A DNA stretch of 64,000 nt from Streptomyces microflavus (GCF_014650075.1 NZ_BMUG01000004.1:62001-126000); one strand, 5' to 3'. Shown: positions 25,689 to 34,775, numbered from the stretch's first letter. Program-made: numbers and translations. Notes: generated from the sequence alone by a model not told the origin.

Positions 25689-25710
25689 CCCGGGGGCCGC
25701 GGCCCCCGGG
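25689..25710. terminator. Bidirectional terminator
   Basis: CCCGGGGGCC and GGCCCCCGGG are perfect ten-base arms with a two-base centre. The hairpin lies between the convergent ends of the membrane protein gene and sigH, 17 and 14 bp from their stops. Confidence 0.7.
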
Positions 25711-25723
25711 AACGGCCGTCCTG

Positions 25724-26674
25724 CTACTCCTCGACGAGCAGGCGCTCGCGCAGCTGGGCCAGGGTGCGGGCCAGCAGCCGGGAGACGTGCATCTGCGAGA
25801 TGCCGACCTCCTGGGCGATCTGCGACTGGGTCATGTTCCCGAAGAACCGCAGCAGCAGGATCCGCTTCTCACGCGGCGGCAGGTCCTCCAGGAGCGGCTT
25901 GAGCGACTCCCGGTACTCCACGCCCTCCAGCGCCTCGTCCTCCGAGCCCAGCGTGTCCGCGACCGCGGGGGACTCGTCGTCCGTGTCCGGCACGTCCAGC
26001 GAGAGCGTGCTGTACGCGTTGGCCGACTCCAGGCCCTCCAGCACCTCCTCCTCGGAGATGCCGAGCCGCTCGGCCAACTCGTGCACCGTCGGTGAGCGGC
26101 CGTGCTGCTGGGAGAGCTCGGCGGTGGCCGTGGTCAGCGAAAGACGCAGCTCCTGCAGCCGGCGGGGCACCCGCACCGCCCAGCCCTTGTCCCGGAAGTG
26201 GCGCTTGATCTCGCCGACGACCGTGGGGGTCGCGTACGTCGAGAACTCCACGCCCCGGTCCGGGTCGAACCGGTCCACCGACTTGATCAGCCCGATCGTG
26301 GCGACCTGCGTCAGGTCGTCCAGCGGCTCCCCGCGGTTGCGGAAGCGCCGGGCCAGGTGCTCGACCAGCGGCAGATGCATCCGCACCAGCCGGTTGCGCA
26401 ACTCCGCCTTCTCCGCGGAGCCGTCGGGAAGCTCCCGCAACTCGATGAACAGGGCCCGGGCCCTGCTGCGGTCGTGGGGATCGTGGTGCCCGTGCTCGCT
26501 CATCTGGCCCGCCCGCTCCTGGGACTGCTCCACCGCGACGTTGAGGCTCTGGGACCCGTCCGCTCCGTCCACCGGATGCGGCCGGGCCTGTTGCTCCGGG
26601 ATGCCTGCCGGCCGCACCACCCCGGTTCGGATCGTCTCGTCCCGCACAGGACCGTCCCCGTTCCCGTCGCTCAC
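25724..26674 (-). CDS. sigH: SigB/SigF-type stress sigma factor SigH
   Basis: A 316-residue group 3 sigma factor. Region 2 includes HLPLVEHLARRFRNRGEPLDDL and FSTYATPTVVGEIKRHFRDKGW. Region 3 follows (GRSPTVHELAERLGISEEEV), and region 4 ends in the HTH MTQSQIAQEVGISQMHVSRLL. The unusual acidic N-terminal extension of about 80 residues matches SigH of S. coelicolor, where shorter forms also occur; an internal ATG at codon 58 (MSEHGHHDPHDR) could give one here. The GTG start overlaps the anti-sigma stop. It would serve osmotic or other stress and development. Confidence 0.88.
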   Translation of the reverse strand: MSDGNGDGPVRDETIRTGVVRPAGIPEQQARPHPVDGADGSQSLNVAVEQSQERAGQMSEHGHHDPHDRSRARALFIELRELPDGSAEKAELRNRLVRMHLPLVEHLARRFRNRGEPLDDLTQVATIGLIKSVDRFDPDRGVEFSTYATPTVVGEIKRHFRDKGWAVRVPRRLQELRLSLTTATAELSQQHGRSPTVHELAERLGISEEEVLEGLESANAYSTLSLDVPDTDDESPAVADTLGSEDEALEGVEYRESLKPLLEDLPPREKRILLLRFFGNMTQSQIAQEVGISQMHVSRLLARTLAQLRERLLVEE

Positions 26675-27084
26675 GCCGGCCCGGGGCCCGCGCCGCGCTG
26701 TTTGTAGAGGCTGATGCTGACCGTACGGTCGTCGGCGACCGTCGAGTCGACCTTGCCGGCCAGTGCGGAGAGCACCGTCCAGGCGAAGGTGTCACGCTCG
26801 GGTGCGCGGCCGTCCGTCGTGGGGGCCGACACCGTCACCTCAAGGGAGTCGTCGACGAGTCGGAAGACGCAGCTGAGGACGGAGCCGGGCACGGCCTGCT
26901 GAAGCAGGATCGCGCAGGCCTCGTCGACCGCGATGCGAAGATCCTCGATCTCGTCGAGAGTGAAGTCCAAACGCGCTGCGAGACCGGCCGTGGCCGTTCG
27001 CAGCACCGACAGGTAGGCACCCGCAGCGGGCAGCCGGACTTCTACGAAGTCCTGATTCCCGGGCTCGCCTGCGATCTGGGACAC
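26671..27084 (-). CDS. ushX: Anti-sigma factor of SigH (UshX/PrsH type)
   Basis: A 137-residue RsbW-like GHKL protein. The ATP-binding box is reduced but clear: DFTLDEIEDLRIAVDEACAILLQQ holds the N-box, followed by a beta-sheet region ending VSISLYKQRGAG. I chose GTG 27082-27084 because GGAGG precedes it by five bases; the ATG at 27144 lies in poorly coding sequence. Its stop overlaps the sigH start, as expected for a cognate pair made in balance. It should bind and silence SigH until an anti-anti-sigma factor, not encoded here, releases it. Confidence 0.87.
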   Translation of the reverse strand: MSQIAGEPGNQDFVEVRLPAAGAYLSVLRTATAGLAARLDFTLDEIEDLRIAVDEACAILLQQAVPGSVLSCVFRLVDDSLEVTVSAPTTDGRAPERDTFAWTVLSALAGKVDSTVADDRTVSISLYKQRGAGPGPA

Positions 27085-27315
27085 CCTCACCTCCAAGGTG
27101 GCACAAACTCTTTCGAGGTTCCGGGAAGGGTGGCCCGGAGCCATGCGGTCGGTCGACGGTTCTCAGCTCGGCGACGCTATCGGATCCATGATGCAGTGTC
27201 GCCCGCACCCCATCCCCCGGCCGTCACTCATGGTAAACCCATGAGTACACACAGTGGCTAGGGGTCTGCGGCGTCCAATTACGAAGAACCGGCGCCGGAT
27301 TGACGTACCCAGACG

Positions 27316-27576
27316 TCAGACGATCGAACCGTCCTCGAAGCACCAGCGCCAGCTCTCGCCCGGCTCGAAGCTCCGCATCACCGGGTGACCGGTCTCCCGG
27401 AAGTGCCCGGTGGCGTGCCGCAGGGGCGAGGAATCGCAGCAGCCGACGTGCCCACAGGTCAGGCAGAGCCGCAGCTGCACGGGGTGGGTCCCCGCGGTCA
27501 CGCACTCGGGGCAGGTCTCCCCGAGCGGTACGGGTTCGGGGCGTGGCAGATCCGCTACGTGCGCACACTCGCTCAT
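27316..27576 (-). CDS. UBP-type zinc finger protein
   Basis: An 86-residue protein that is essentially one ZnF-UBP domain. Ligands are visible in order: C3 and H5 near the start, CPEC, CLTCGHVGCCDSS, then HATGHFRETGH. The C-terminus MRSFEPGESWRWCFEDG is typical. Eukaryotic relatives bind ubiquitin tails; in actinobacteria the function is unknown. The start is ATG 27574-27576. It is divergent from the NhaP antiporter with 35 bp between starts, so promoters must overlap. Confidence 0.85.
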   Translation of the reverse strand: MSECAHVADLPRPEPVPLGETCPECVTAGTHPVQLRLCLTCGHVGCCDSSPLRHATGHFRETGHPVMRSFEPGESWRWCFEDGSIV

Positions 27577-27611
27577 GATGGGCAGGTTACGACGGATCCG
27601 AGGACGGTGAG

Positions 27612-29213
27612 ATGGACGCGCTGCCGCTGGTGGCACTGGTCGCGGCCAGTGCCGCGGTCGCCGGTGCGGCGCGCCGCACCCCCATTCCGGCCCCGCTCGT
27701 CCTGGTCGCCGTCGCCCTCGTCGTGGGCCTGCTGCCGGGCGTCCCGACGTACCACCTCGACGCGCACGTGGTGCTCCCGCTGCTGCTGCCACCGCTGCTC
27801 TACACGGCGGCGGTGGACAGCTCCTACCTCGACCTGCGGGCCAACATCCGGCCGGTCGCGCTGCTCTCCGTGGGGTACACCCTCTTCGCGACCATGGCGG
27901 TGGGCTGGCTGGCGTACCTCGTGATCCCGGAGCTGCCGCTCACCGCCGCGCTCGTCCTGGGGGCGGTCATCGCGCCGCCGGACGCCGTGACGGCCGCCGC
28001 GATCGCGCGCCGGGTCGGGCTGCCCGCCCGCGTCACGACCATCCTTCAGGGTGAGTCGCTGGTGAACGACGCGACGGCGATCACCGCCTTCCGGGTGGCG
28101 CTCGCCGCCGCGGTCGGGGAGGGGATGAGCTGGGGCGAGGGGATCGCCGAGTTCCTGCTGGCCGCGGTCGGCGGGGTCGGGGTCGGTCTGCTGCTGATGG
28201 TGCCGCTGCACTGGCTGCGCACCCACCTGAAAGAGGCCCTCCTCCAGAACACGCTCTCTCTTCTGATCCCGTTCGTGGCGTACGCGGCGGCCGAACGGGT
28301 GCATGCCTCCGGCGTCCTCGCCGTGGTCGTCGTCGCCCTCTATCTGGGACACCGCTCCTGGCAGGTCGACTTCGCCACCCGCCTCCAGGAGGCGGCTGTC
28401 TGGAAGATGGTCGCCTTCATCCTGGAGTCCACCGTCTTCGCCCTGATCGGGCTGCAACTGCCCTTCGTCCTGAAGGGGCTGGAAGCGGGCGGGGTGACGG
28501 AGGCTGTCGGGTACGCGGTCATCGTGTTCGTCGCGGTCGTCGTGGTCCGCTTCGTCTGGGTCTACCCCGCCACCTATCTGCCCCGCTGGCTCTCCAAGCG
28601 GGTACGGGAACGGGAGCCCGGCACCGACTGGACGGCACCCCTGATCGTCGGCTGGGCGGGCATGCGCGGTGTCGTCTCGCTCGCCGTCGCCTTCTCCATC
28701 CCGCTGGTCACCCACGACGGCGAGCCGTTCCCGGGCCGCAACCTGGTGCTGTTCCTGACCTTCACCACCGTCATCGCCACGCTGGTGATCCAGGGCCTGA
28801 CCCTGCCCGTCCTCGTCCGCGTACTGAAACTGCCGGGACGTGACCCGCAGAAGGAGACGCTCATCGAGGCGCAGGCCCAGAGCGAGGCCTCGGTGGCCGC
28901 CGAGGCCCGGCTGGACGAGCTGCTCGCCGACCCGCACAACAGCCTGCCGCCGCCGCTGGCCGACCGGCTGCGGAGCGTGCTGGACCGCCGCCGCAACGCC
29001 GTCTGGGAGCGCCTGGGGACGGCCGACCCGGTCACGGGTGAGTCGGCGGACGACACCTACCGCCGACTCTCCCGCGAGATGATCGAGGCCGAGCGCGAGG
29101 TCTTCGTCCGGCTCCGGGACGAGCGGCGGATCGACGACGAGATGATGCGTACGCTGCTGCGCCGGCTGGACCTGGAGGAGGCGGCCGCCTACCGGGAGAC
29201 GGACGACTCCTGA
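27612..29213 (+). CDS. Na+/H+ antiporter (CPA1, NhaP type)
   Basis: A 533-residue antiporter with about 12 membrane segments in residues 1-400 and a cytoplasmic helical tail of about 120 residues. The ion-site helix reads GAVIAPPDAVTAAAIARRVG, followed by QGESLVNDATAITAF, the conserved ND pair of CPA1 exchangers. It exchanges cytoplasmic sodium for protons. The stop overlaps the 3' end of the convergent PLP enzyme gene by 25 bp. GGTGAG is found just before the ATG. Confidence 0.9.
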   Translation: MDALPLVALVAASAAVAGAARRTPIPAPLVLVAVALVVGLLPGVPTYHLDAHVVLPLLLPPLLYTAAVDSSYLDLRANIRPVALLSVGYTLFATMAVGWLAYLVIPELPLTAALVLGAVIAPPDAVTAAAIARRVGLPARVTTILQGESLVNDATAITAFRVALAAAVGEGMSWGEGIAEFLLAAVGGVGVGLLLMVPLHWLRTHLKEALLQNTLSLLIPFVAYAAAERVHASGVLAVVVVALYLGHRSWQVDFATRLQEAAVWKMVAFILESTVFALIGLQLPFVLKGLEAGGVTEAVGYAVIVFVAVVVVRFVWVYPATYLPRWLSKRVREREPGTDWTAPLIVGWAGMRGVVSLAVAFSIPLVTHDGEPFPGRNLVLFLTFTTVIATLVIQGLTLPVLVRVLKLPGRDPQKETLIEAQAQSEASVAAEARLDELLADPHNSLPPPLADRLRSVLDRRRNAVWERLGTADPVTGESADDTYRRLSREMIEAEREVFVRLRDERRIDDEMMRTLLRRLDLEEAAAYRETDDS

Positions 29214-30133
29214 GGGGGCTGTTCCTGCGGGGCCGGCGTTTCGGAGGTGGCCGTGATCACGGCGCTCACCCGGGTGCCCGGTGCGAACGCCCCCTCCTCG
29301 GCCAGGACCGTCAGCGCGAACAGCAGTTTGGCGACGTAGACCCGCTCGACCGGCAGCCCGTGCCGGTCCTCGAAGTCCGCGGCGAAGGCGTCCAGTTCCG
29401 GGGTCGTACGGGCGTAACCGCCGAAGGTGAAGCGCTCGTCCAGCGACCAGTGACCGGCCGGTCCGCCGAACGCCTCGCGCTGGAGTTCGGTGACGGCCGC
29501 CCCGAGGAAGCCGCCGCGCAGCACCGGTATGCCCAGGGCGCGCTGCCCGCCGTCCAGCCCGGCCGCCAGCCCGGCCAGGGTGCCGCCGGTCCCGCAGGCC
29601 ACGGCCGCCACATCGGTGTGCCCGCGCAACTCCCGCCCCAGCGCTGCGCAGCCCTGTGCGGCCAGGGCGTTGCTGCCGCCCTCCGGGATCACCTCCACGT
29701 CCCCGAACAGGCTCAGCAGCCCCTCCAGGACCTCGGGTGAGGCCTTCGCCCGGTAGGTCGTACGGTCCACGAAGTGCAGCCGCATGCCGTCGGCGGCGCA
29801 CCGGGCGAGCGAGGGGTTGAGCGGCCGGTGCGCCAGCTCGTCGCCGCGCACCACACCGATGGTGGGGAAACCCAGCAGCCGGCCGGCCGCGGCGGTGGCC
29901 CGCAGATGGTTGGAGTAGGCGCCGCCGAAGGTCAGCAGGGTCCGCCCGGCGGCCGCCTCCAGGTTGAGGGCGAGTTTGCGCCACTTGTTGCCCGGCAGAT
30001 CGGGGTGGATCAGGTCGTCCCGCTTGAGCAGCAGCGTGATCCTGCGCCGGGAGAAGCGGTCGTCCCGGACCTCCTGCAACGGGGACGGCACCCGGGGGCG
30101 CAGGAGGGTCTCGGGGCGGGGCGGGTGGTTCAC
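29189..30133 (-). CDS. PLP-dependent D-cysteine desulfhydrase/ACC deaminase family enzyme
   Basis: A 314-residue fold-type II PLP enzyme. The lysine that binds PLP lies in LPGNKWRKL, after LLLKRDDLIHPD; the phosphate loop is GTGGTLAGLAAG, and FGGAYSNHLRATAAAG is the substrate loop. These features place it with D-cysteine desulfhydrase and ACC deaminase. The exact substrate is not decided by sequence; ACC deaminases normally keep further residues that I cannot verify here. It overlaps the end of the antiporter gene tail to tail. Confidence 0.8.
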   Translation of the reverse strand: MNHPPRPETLLRPRVPSPLQEVRDDRFSRRRITLLLKRDDLIHPDLPGNKWRKLALNLEAAAGRTLLTFGGAYSNHLRATAAAGRLLGFPTIGVVRGDELAHRPLNPSLARCAADGMRLHFVDRTTYRAKASPEVLEGLLSLFGDVEVIPEGGSNALAAQGCAALGRELRGHTDVAAVACGTGGTLAGLAAGLDGGQRALGIPVLRGGFLGAAVTELQREAFGGPAGHWSLDERFTFGGYARTTPELDAFAADFEDRHGLPVERVYVAKLLFALTVLAEEGAFAPGTRVSAVITATSETPAPQEQPPQESSVSR

Positions 30134-30190
30134 GCGTCCATTGTGGCGCGCCTCGATGATGCCGTCCTGGGCGCCGTCCCGGGCGCCTTC

Positions 30191-31387
30191 TTATGCGCTC
30201 GCCAGCCAGAGGTCCGGGCCGAACACCTCGTAGTGGATGTCGGCCGGACGCACCCCCGCCTCCAGCAGCAGGGCGCGGACCGTGCGCATGAAGGGGAGCG
30301 GGCCGCACAGATAGGCGTGGGTGCCCGGCAGCACGGTGATGCCGTTCAGGTCGACGAGCCCTGTGCGGTGGACCGGGTGCCCGGCCTCCGGGGCCTCGTA
30401 CCAGAAGTGCGGCTCCGCCTCCGGGAGCTTCTCCGTCAGCCGGAGGTGGTGGGTGCGCAGGGCGTGGTCGGCGGGCGAGCGGTCGCCGTGCACCACGGTG
30501 ACCGGGCGGTCGTGGCCCTGCTCGGCCAGGTGCTCCAGCATCGACAGCATGGGGGTGCAGCCGATTCCCGCCGAGGCGAGCAGCAGTGGTGCGTCCAGGT
30601 GGTCGAGGACCAGGTCCCCGTAGGGGACGGAGACGCGCAGCCGGTCGCCCGCGCGGGTGTGCTCGTGCAGGTGGCGGGAGACCTCGCCGTCGGGGGCCGC
30701 CTCCCCGCGGACCCGCTTCACCGTGATGGAGCGCAGCCGGGAGCCCGGGGAGGAGGAGAGGCTGTACTGGCGTATCTGCCGGGCCCCGTCCGCCAGTACG
30801 ACCTGTACGGAGACGTACTGGCCGGGCCGGAAGGCGGGGGCGTCACCGCTGTCCGCCGGGCGCAGGTGGAAGGTGGCCACGTCTTCGGTCTCCTCGATCC
30901 GGGCGGCGACCTCCCACTCCCGCCACACATCGCCCGCCGCGACGCCCTGCTGGGCGTAGAGCCGCGCCTCCATGGCGATCAGGGCGTTGGCCATCAGCCA
31001 GTAGACCTCGTCCCAGGCTGCGGCGACCTCAGGGGTGACCGCGTCGCCCAGTACGTCGATGATCGCGGCGAAGAGATGGGTGTGCACCACCTCGTACTGC
31101 TCGGGGGTCACCCCCAGTGAGGCGTGCTTGTGGGCGATCCGGTCCAGCATCACGTCGGGCCGGGTGCCGGGGTGCTCGACCAGTGCGGTCGCGAAGGCGG
31201 CGATGGATCCGGCCAGTGCGGTGCGCTGGTCGCCCGATGCCTGGTTGCCCCGGTTGAACAGATCGCGGAGCAGTTCGGGGTGGGCCTCGAAGAGCTTCTC
31301 GTAGAAGAGGCCGGCTATGTCCCCGATGGCCGCGCCGACGGCGGGGAGGGTGGCACGGACGGTGGCGGTGGACCGGTCGGAGAGCAT
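30191..31387 (-). CDS. hmp: Flavohaemoglobin (nitric oxide dioxygenase)
   Basis: A 398-residue Hmp. The globin domain (residues 1-138) has the proximal haem ligand His88 in IAHKHASLG. The FAD domain carries RQYSLSS, and the NAD domain has GIGCTPMLSMLEHL and YLCGPLPFM. It oxidises nitric oxide to nitrate with O2 and NAD(P)H. The gene lies 129 bp from nsrR on the same strand and has its own NsrR-type operator 21 bp upstream of the ATG, so it should be induced by nitric oxide. Confidence 0.93.
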   Translation of the reverse strand: MLSDRSTATVRATLPAVGAAIGDIAGLFYEKLFEAHPELLRDLFNRGNQASGDQRTALAGSIAAFATALVEHPGTRPDVMLDRIAHKHASLGVTPEQYEVVHTHLFAAIIDVLGDAVTPEVAAAWDEVYWLMANALIAMEARLYAQQGVAAGDVWREWEVAARIEETEDVATFHLRPADSGDAPAFRPGQYVSVQVVLADGARQIRQYSLSSSPGSRLRSITVKRVRGEAAPDGEVSRHLHEHTRAGDRLRVSVPYGDLVLDHLDAPLLLASAGIGCTPMLSMLEHLAEQGHDRPVTVVHGDRSPADHALRTHHLRLTEKLPEAEPHFWYEAPEAGHPVHRTGLVDLNGITVLPGTHAYLCGPLPFMRTVRALLLEAGVRPADIHYEVFGPDLWLASA

Positions 31388-31407
31388 GGCTGAGGAGCTC
31401 CTCTATT

Positions 31408-31430
31408 AATTGGTATTCAGGATGCGTATT
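31408..31430. promoter_or_regulatory. NsrR operator of the flavohaemoglobin gene
   Basis: AATTGGTAT-N5-ATGCGTATT has the 9-5-9 layout of NsrR sites (consensus AAGATGCAT-N5-ATGCATCTT). The arms match each other at 6 of 9 positions. It sits 21 bp upstream of the hmp ATG. Confidence 0.7.
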
Positions 31431-31516
31431 TTTGGGCGGCGGCGGGTGACGGTGGCGGGCGACGAGGTGGTCCGTGGGTGGGGTGAAGGGGGGTGGGGAG
31501 TCGGGGGAGTCCCGGC

Positions 31517-31963
31517 TCAGTCCGGTGGCGGTCCGCTGCCGATGCCGAGCAGCAGGGGCCCGGTGGGGGAGGCGACGAGATCCGTGACGGTGATCGGGTC
31601 GAGCGAGGCGTAGAAGGCGTCCTGGGCCTTCCGCAGGGCGCCGCGCAGCCGGCAGCCGGATCGCAGCGGGCAGGGTGTGGTGCCCTCGCACTCCACGACG
31701 TCGTCCGTGCCCTCCAGCTCCCGGACGAGGGCGCCGATCGAGGCTGAGTGCCCGGCCGTGGTCAGCGTGAGTCCGCCGCCCCGGCCGCGGCGGGCGTCGA
31801 GCAGGCCGAGGTGCTGGAGGCGGGCGACGACCTTGGCCGTGTGTGTGTAGGGCACCCGCATGGTGTCCGCCACCTCGCGCGTGGTGGGCGGCTCGGCGCC
31901 CTCGGCGACCGCCAGCCGCATGAGGACGCGGAGCGCCACATCGGTGAACCTGGTCAGCCGCAT
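31517..31963 (-). CDS. nsrR: Nitric oxide-sensing repressor NsrR (Rrf2 family)
   Basis: A 148-residue Rrf2 protein. The winged helix lies in residues 1-65 (RLTRFTDVALRVLMRLAV, TREVADTMRVPYTHTAKVV, RRGRGGGLTL). Three cluster cysteines follow, Cys92, Cys98 and Cys104 (ECEGTTPCPLRSGCRL), and Asp8 is present as the fourth-ligand candidate known from S. coelicolor. The [4Fe-4S] form represses; nitric oxide destroys the cluster. A near-perfect NsrR site 16 bp upstream indicates autoregulation, and a second site controls hmp downstream. Confidence 0.93.
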   Translation of the reverse strand: MRLTRFTDVALRVLMRLAVAEGAEPPTTREVADTMRVPYTHTAKVVARLQHLGLLDARRGRGGGLTLTTAGHSASIGALVRELEGTDDVVECEGTTPCPLRSGCRLRGALRKAQDAFYASLDPITVTDLVASPTGPLLLGIGSGPPPD

Positions 31964-31978
31964 GACTCCACCCTAGAT

Positions 31979-32001
31979 AAGTGGCATCTGTGATGCAACT
32001 T
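31979..32001. promoter_or_regulatory. NsrR operator of nsrR
   Basis: AAGTGGCAT-N5-ATGCAACTT is a 23-bp palindrome with 8 of 9 arm positions paired, very close to the NsrR consensus. It lies 16 bp upstream of the nsrR ATG. Confidence 0.85.
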
Positions 32002-32138
32002 TCACGGTCCGCGGGGCGACGGGGAGCAACGTGCCCCACCCGAGGGCTGATTAGTCACACTCTTTTGTGTAATGGCGGGCGACGTCCTCTGCTGAAAGGC
32101 TTCTCCAGCAGGTCAGCCCAAGATCGAAAGGACGTCAG

Positions 32139-33545
32139 ATGTCCGTTGGTGAAGAGGTTCGCGACACGCAGGCGCCGCCGCAGCAGAGTCTGGGGACGGC
32201 AGCTGCGCGGAACCTCGCGACGACCACCAAGTCCGCGCCGCAGATGCAGGAGATCACCTCGCGGTGGCTGCTGAAGATGCTGCCGTGGGTGCAGGTACAG
32301 GGCGGTACGTACCGGGTGAACCGTCGGCTCAGCTATTCGGTCGGTGACGGCCGGGTGACCTTCGTCCAGACCGGGGACCGGGTCTCCGTGATCCCCGCCG
32401 AGCTGGGGGAACTGCCCGCTCTGCGCAATTTCGGGGACGAGGAGGTCCTCGCCGAGCTCGCCCGCAGGTGCGAGCAGCGGGACGTGGCCGCAGGGGAGGT
32501 GCTCGCCGCATCGGGGGACGCGGCGGACCGGGTCTTCCTGCTGGCGCACGGCAAGGTGGAGAAGATCGGCTCCGGTCTCTACGGGGACGAGACGGAGCTC
32601 GAAGTGCTCGCCGACGGCGCGTACTTCGGCGACCAGAGCCTGGTCGACGCCGACGCCGTCTGGGAGTACACCGCCCGGGCCGTCACCGCGTGCACGCTGC
32701 TGACGCTCAGCCGCGCGGATGTGTTCAACCTGGCGGAGCGGGCCGAGCCGCTGCGCGCCCACCTCGCCGGTCTGCTCTCCATCCCGCATCAGCGGACCAA
32801 CAAGTACGGCGAGGCGGCGATCGACCTCTCCGCCGGCCACGTGGGCGAAGCCGTCGTCCCGCACACCTTCGTCGACTACGACGCGGCGCCCCGCGAGTAC
32901 GAGCTGAGCGTCGCCCAGACCGTGCTCAAGGTGCACAGCAGGGTCGCCGACCTCTACAACCAGCCGATGAACCAGACCGAGCAGCAGTTGAGGCTCACGG
33001 TCGAGGCGCTGCGCGAGCGCCAGGAGCACGAGCTCATCAACAACCGGGAGTTCGGCCTCCTCAACAACTGCGACTACGGCCAGCGGCTCCAGCCGCACGA
33101 CGGGGCACCCAGCCCCGACGACATGGACGAGCTGCTCTCGCGCCGGCGCGGATCGAAGCTCTTCCTCGCCCACCCGCGCGCCATCGCCGCCTTCGGCCGC
33201 GAGTGCAACCGGCGCGGACTGGTCCCGGAGAGCGTGGACATCGGCGGTCACCACGTGCCGGCCTGGCGCGGGGTGCCGATCTTCCCGTCCAACAAGATCC
33301 CGGTCACCGATGCCCGCACCACCTCCATCATCTGCATGAGGACCGGTGAGGCCGAACAGGGCGTCATCGGCCTCCAGCAGACCGGAATCCCGGACGAGAT
33401 CGAGCCGAGCCTCTCGGTCCGCTTCATGGGCATCGACGAGCAGGCGATCATCTCCTACCTCGTGACCGCGTACTACTCCGCCGCCATCCTGGTACCGGAC
33501 GCCCTCGGCGTACTGGAGAACGTGGAGGTGAGCCGCTGGCGCTGA
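32139..33545 (+). CDS. Family 2B encapsulin shell protein with cyclic-nucleotide-binding domain
   Basis: A 468-residue protein. The HK97-type shell sequence is split by a cyclic-nucleotide-binding domain at about residues 95-205 ([38 protein letters not shown]). The shell part resumes around 250 ([41 protein letters not shown]) and ends with [29 protein letters not shown]. This is the EshA-like, family 2B encapsulin layout, expected to self-assemble into a protein compartment. AAAGGACG precedes the ATG. The polyprenyl synthase just downstream is the likely cargo. Confidence 0.9.
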   Translation: MSVGEEVRDTQAPPQQSLGTAAARNLATTTKSAPQMQEITSRWLLKMLPWVQVQGGTYRVNRRLSYSVGDGRVTFVQTGDRVSVIPAELGELPALRNFGDEEVLAELARRCEQRDVAAGEVLAASGDAADRVFLLAHGKVEKIGSGLYGDETELEVLADGAYFGDQSLVDADAVWEYTARAVTACTLLTLSRADVFNLAERAEPLRAHLAGLLSIPHQRTNKYGEAAIDLSAGHVGEAVVPHTFVDYDAAPREYELSVAQTVLKVHSRVADLYNQPMNQTEQQLRLTVEALRERQEHELINNREFGLLNNCDYGQRLQPHDGAPSPDDMDELLSRRRGSKLFLAHPRAIAAFGRECNRRGLVPESVDIGGHHVPAWRGVPIFPSNKIPVTDARTTSIICMRTGEAEQGVIGLQQTGIPDEIEPSLSVRFMGIDEQAIISYLVTAYYSAAILVPDALGVLENVEVSRWR

Positions 33546-33630
33546 CCCCGTGTCACCCCCGCGGGCCCGGTCGGCCGACACCGGCCGGGCCCCGGGGCCC
33601 CGCCCCATCGCACCGCCCCAGGGAGTGACC

Positions 33631-34680
33631 GTGACCATGACCAGTACGGACGCAGCGACGGAAGGGCACGAGGCTGCGGCGCTGCTGGAGCGCACCCGCC
33701 GACTCGTCGACCCGCATCTGCGATCGGCCGTGGAATCGCTGCCCGGTGGCATACGCCGGATCGCGATGTACCACTTCGGCTGGGAGAACGCCGACGGAAC
33801 CCCCGCCGCCGGACAGGCGGGCAAGGCCATCCGGCCGGCGCTCGTGCTGGCCGCCGCCCGGGCACTGGGCGGCGATCCGGAACGCGCCGTGCGCGCCGCC
33901 GTCGCCGTCGAGCTGGCGCACAACTTCACCCTGCTCCACGACGACGTCATCGACGAGGACACCACCCGCAGACACCGGCCCACCGCGTGGGCCGTCTTCG
34001 GCGTCCCGGACGCGATCATCACCGGCGACGCCATGCTGGCCCTCGCCCAGCGGCTGCTGGCCGAGGACACCCACCCGGCCGCACAGCGGGCATCCGCCCG
34101 CCTCTCCACCTGTGTCATCGAGCTCTGCGCGGGCCAGCAGGCCGACTGCGCCTTCGAGGAGCGCGGCCCCGACGAGGTCACCCTGGACGAGTGCCTGACC
34201 ATGGCGACCGCCAAGACCGGTGCCCTGCTCGGCTGTGCCTGTGCGCTCGGCGCCCTCTACGCCGGGGCGGAGGACCGGGCGGTCCGGGCCATGGACGGCT
34301 TCGGGCGGGAGGCCGGCCTGTCGTTCCAGCTCATCGACGACCTGATCGGCATCTGGGGCGACCCGGCCCGCACCGGCAAACCCGTCGGCGCGGACCTTGC
34401 CGCCCACAAGAAGTCGCTGCCCGTGGTGGCGGCCCTGACCTCCGGCACCCCGGCCGCCGCCGAGCTCGCCGCGCTCTACCGGGGGCCCATGACCACCTCC
34501 GCGGAGGTGGACCGGGCGGCCGACGCCGTGGACCGGGCCGGCGGCCGGGACTGGGCCCAGGTCTGTGCCGCCGACCGGATGGCCCGGGCGGTCCACCACC
34601 TCTCCCGGGCGGTCCCCGAACCCGGCGGGGCCGGTGACCTGCTGGCCCTGGCCGAATTCGTCACCCGCCGGACCAGCTGA
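33631..34680 (+). CDS. Polyprenyl synthase, likely encapsulin cargo
   Basis: A trans-isoprenyl diphosphate synthase. The first Asp-rich motif is LLHDDVIDED, and the second is QLIDDLIGIWGD, a slightly altered form of the usual DDxxD. KAIRPALVLAAARALGG binds the diphosphate. I placed the start at GTG 33631, five bases after GGGAG; ATG 33637 is close. An in-frame GTG at 33550, four bases past the shell stop, would add 27 Pro/Arg/Ala-rich residues with good third-position GC. This could be a disordered cargo-loading tail. Polyprenyl synthases are known partners of family 2B encapsulins. Confidence 0.87.
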   Translation: MTMTSTDAATEGHEAAALLERTRRLVDPHLRSAVESLPGGIRRIAMYHFGWENADGTPAAGQAGKAIRPALVLAAARALGGDPERAVRAAVAVELAHNFTLLHDDVIDEDTTRRHRPTAWAVFGVPDAIITGDAMLALAQRLLAEDTHPAAQRASARLSTCVIELCAGQQADCAFEERGPDEVTLDECLTMATAKTGALLGCACALGALYAGAEDRAVRAMDGFGREAGLSFQLIDDLIGIWGDPARTGKPVGADLAAHKKSLPVVAALTSGTPAAAELAALYRGPMTTSAEVDRAADAVDRAGGRDWAQVCAADRMARAVHHLSRAVPEPGGAGDLLALAEFVTRRTS

Positions 34681-34775
34681 CCGGCCCGCCCCGACCGGCT
34701 CCCGCCCCTCAACTCCTATGATTCCGGAGGCTCATCGGGAGCCGGAAGCAGTGGGCGAAGGGGCGGGAGCCGGTC

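Noticed and set aside
27573..30308. 911-codon minus-strand open frame across the antiporter and the PLP enzyme
   Set aside because: Low-complexity composition, no start signal, and it lies opposite or out of frame to two recognisable genes.
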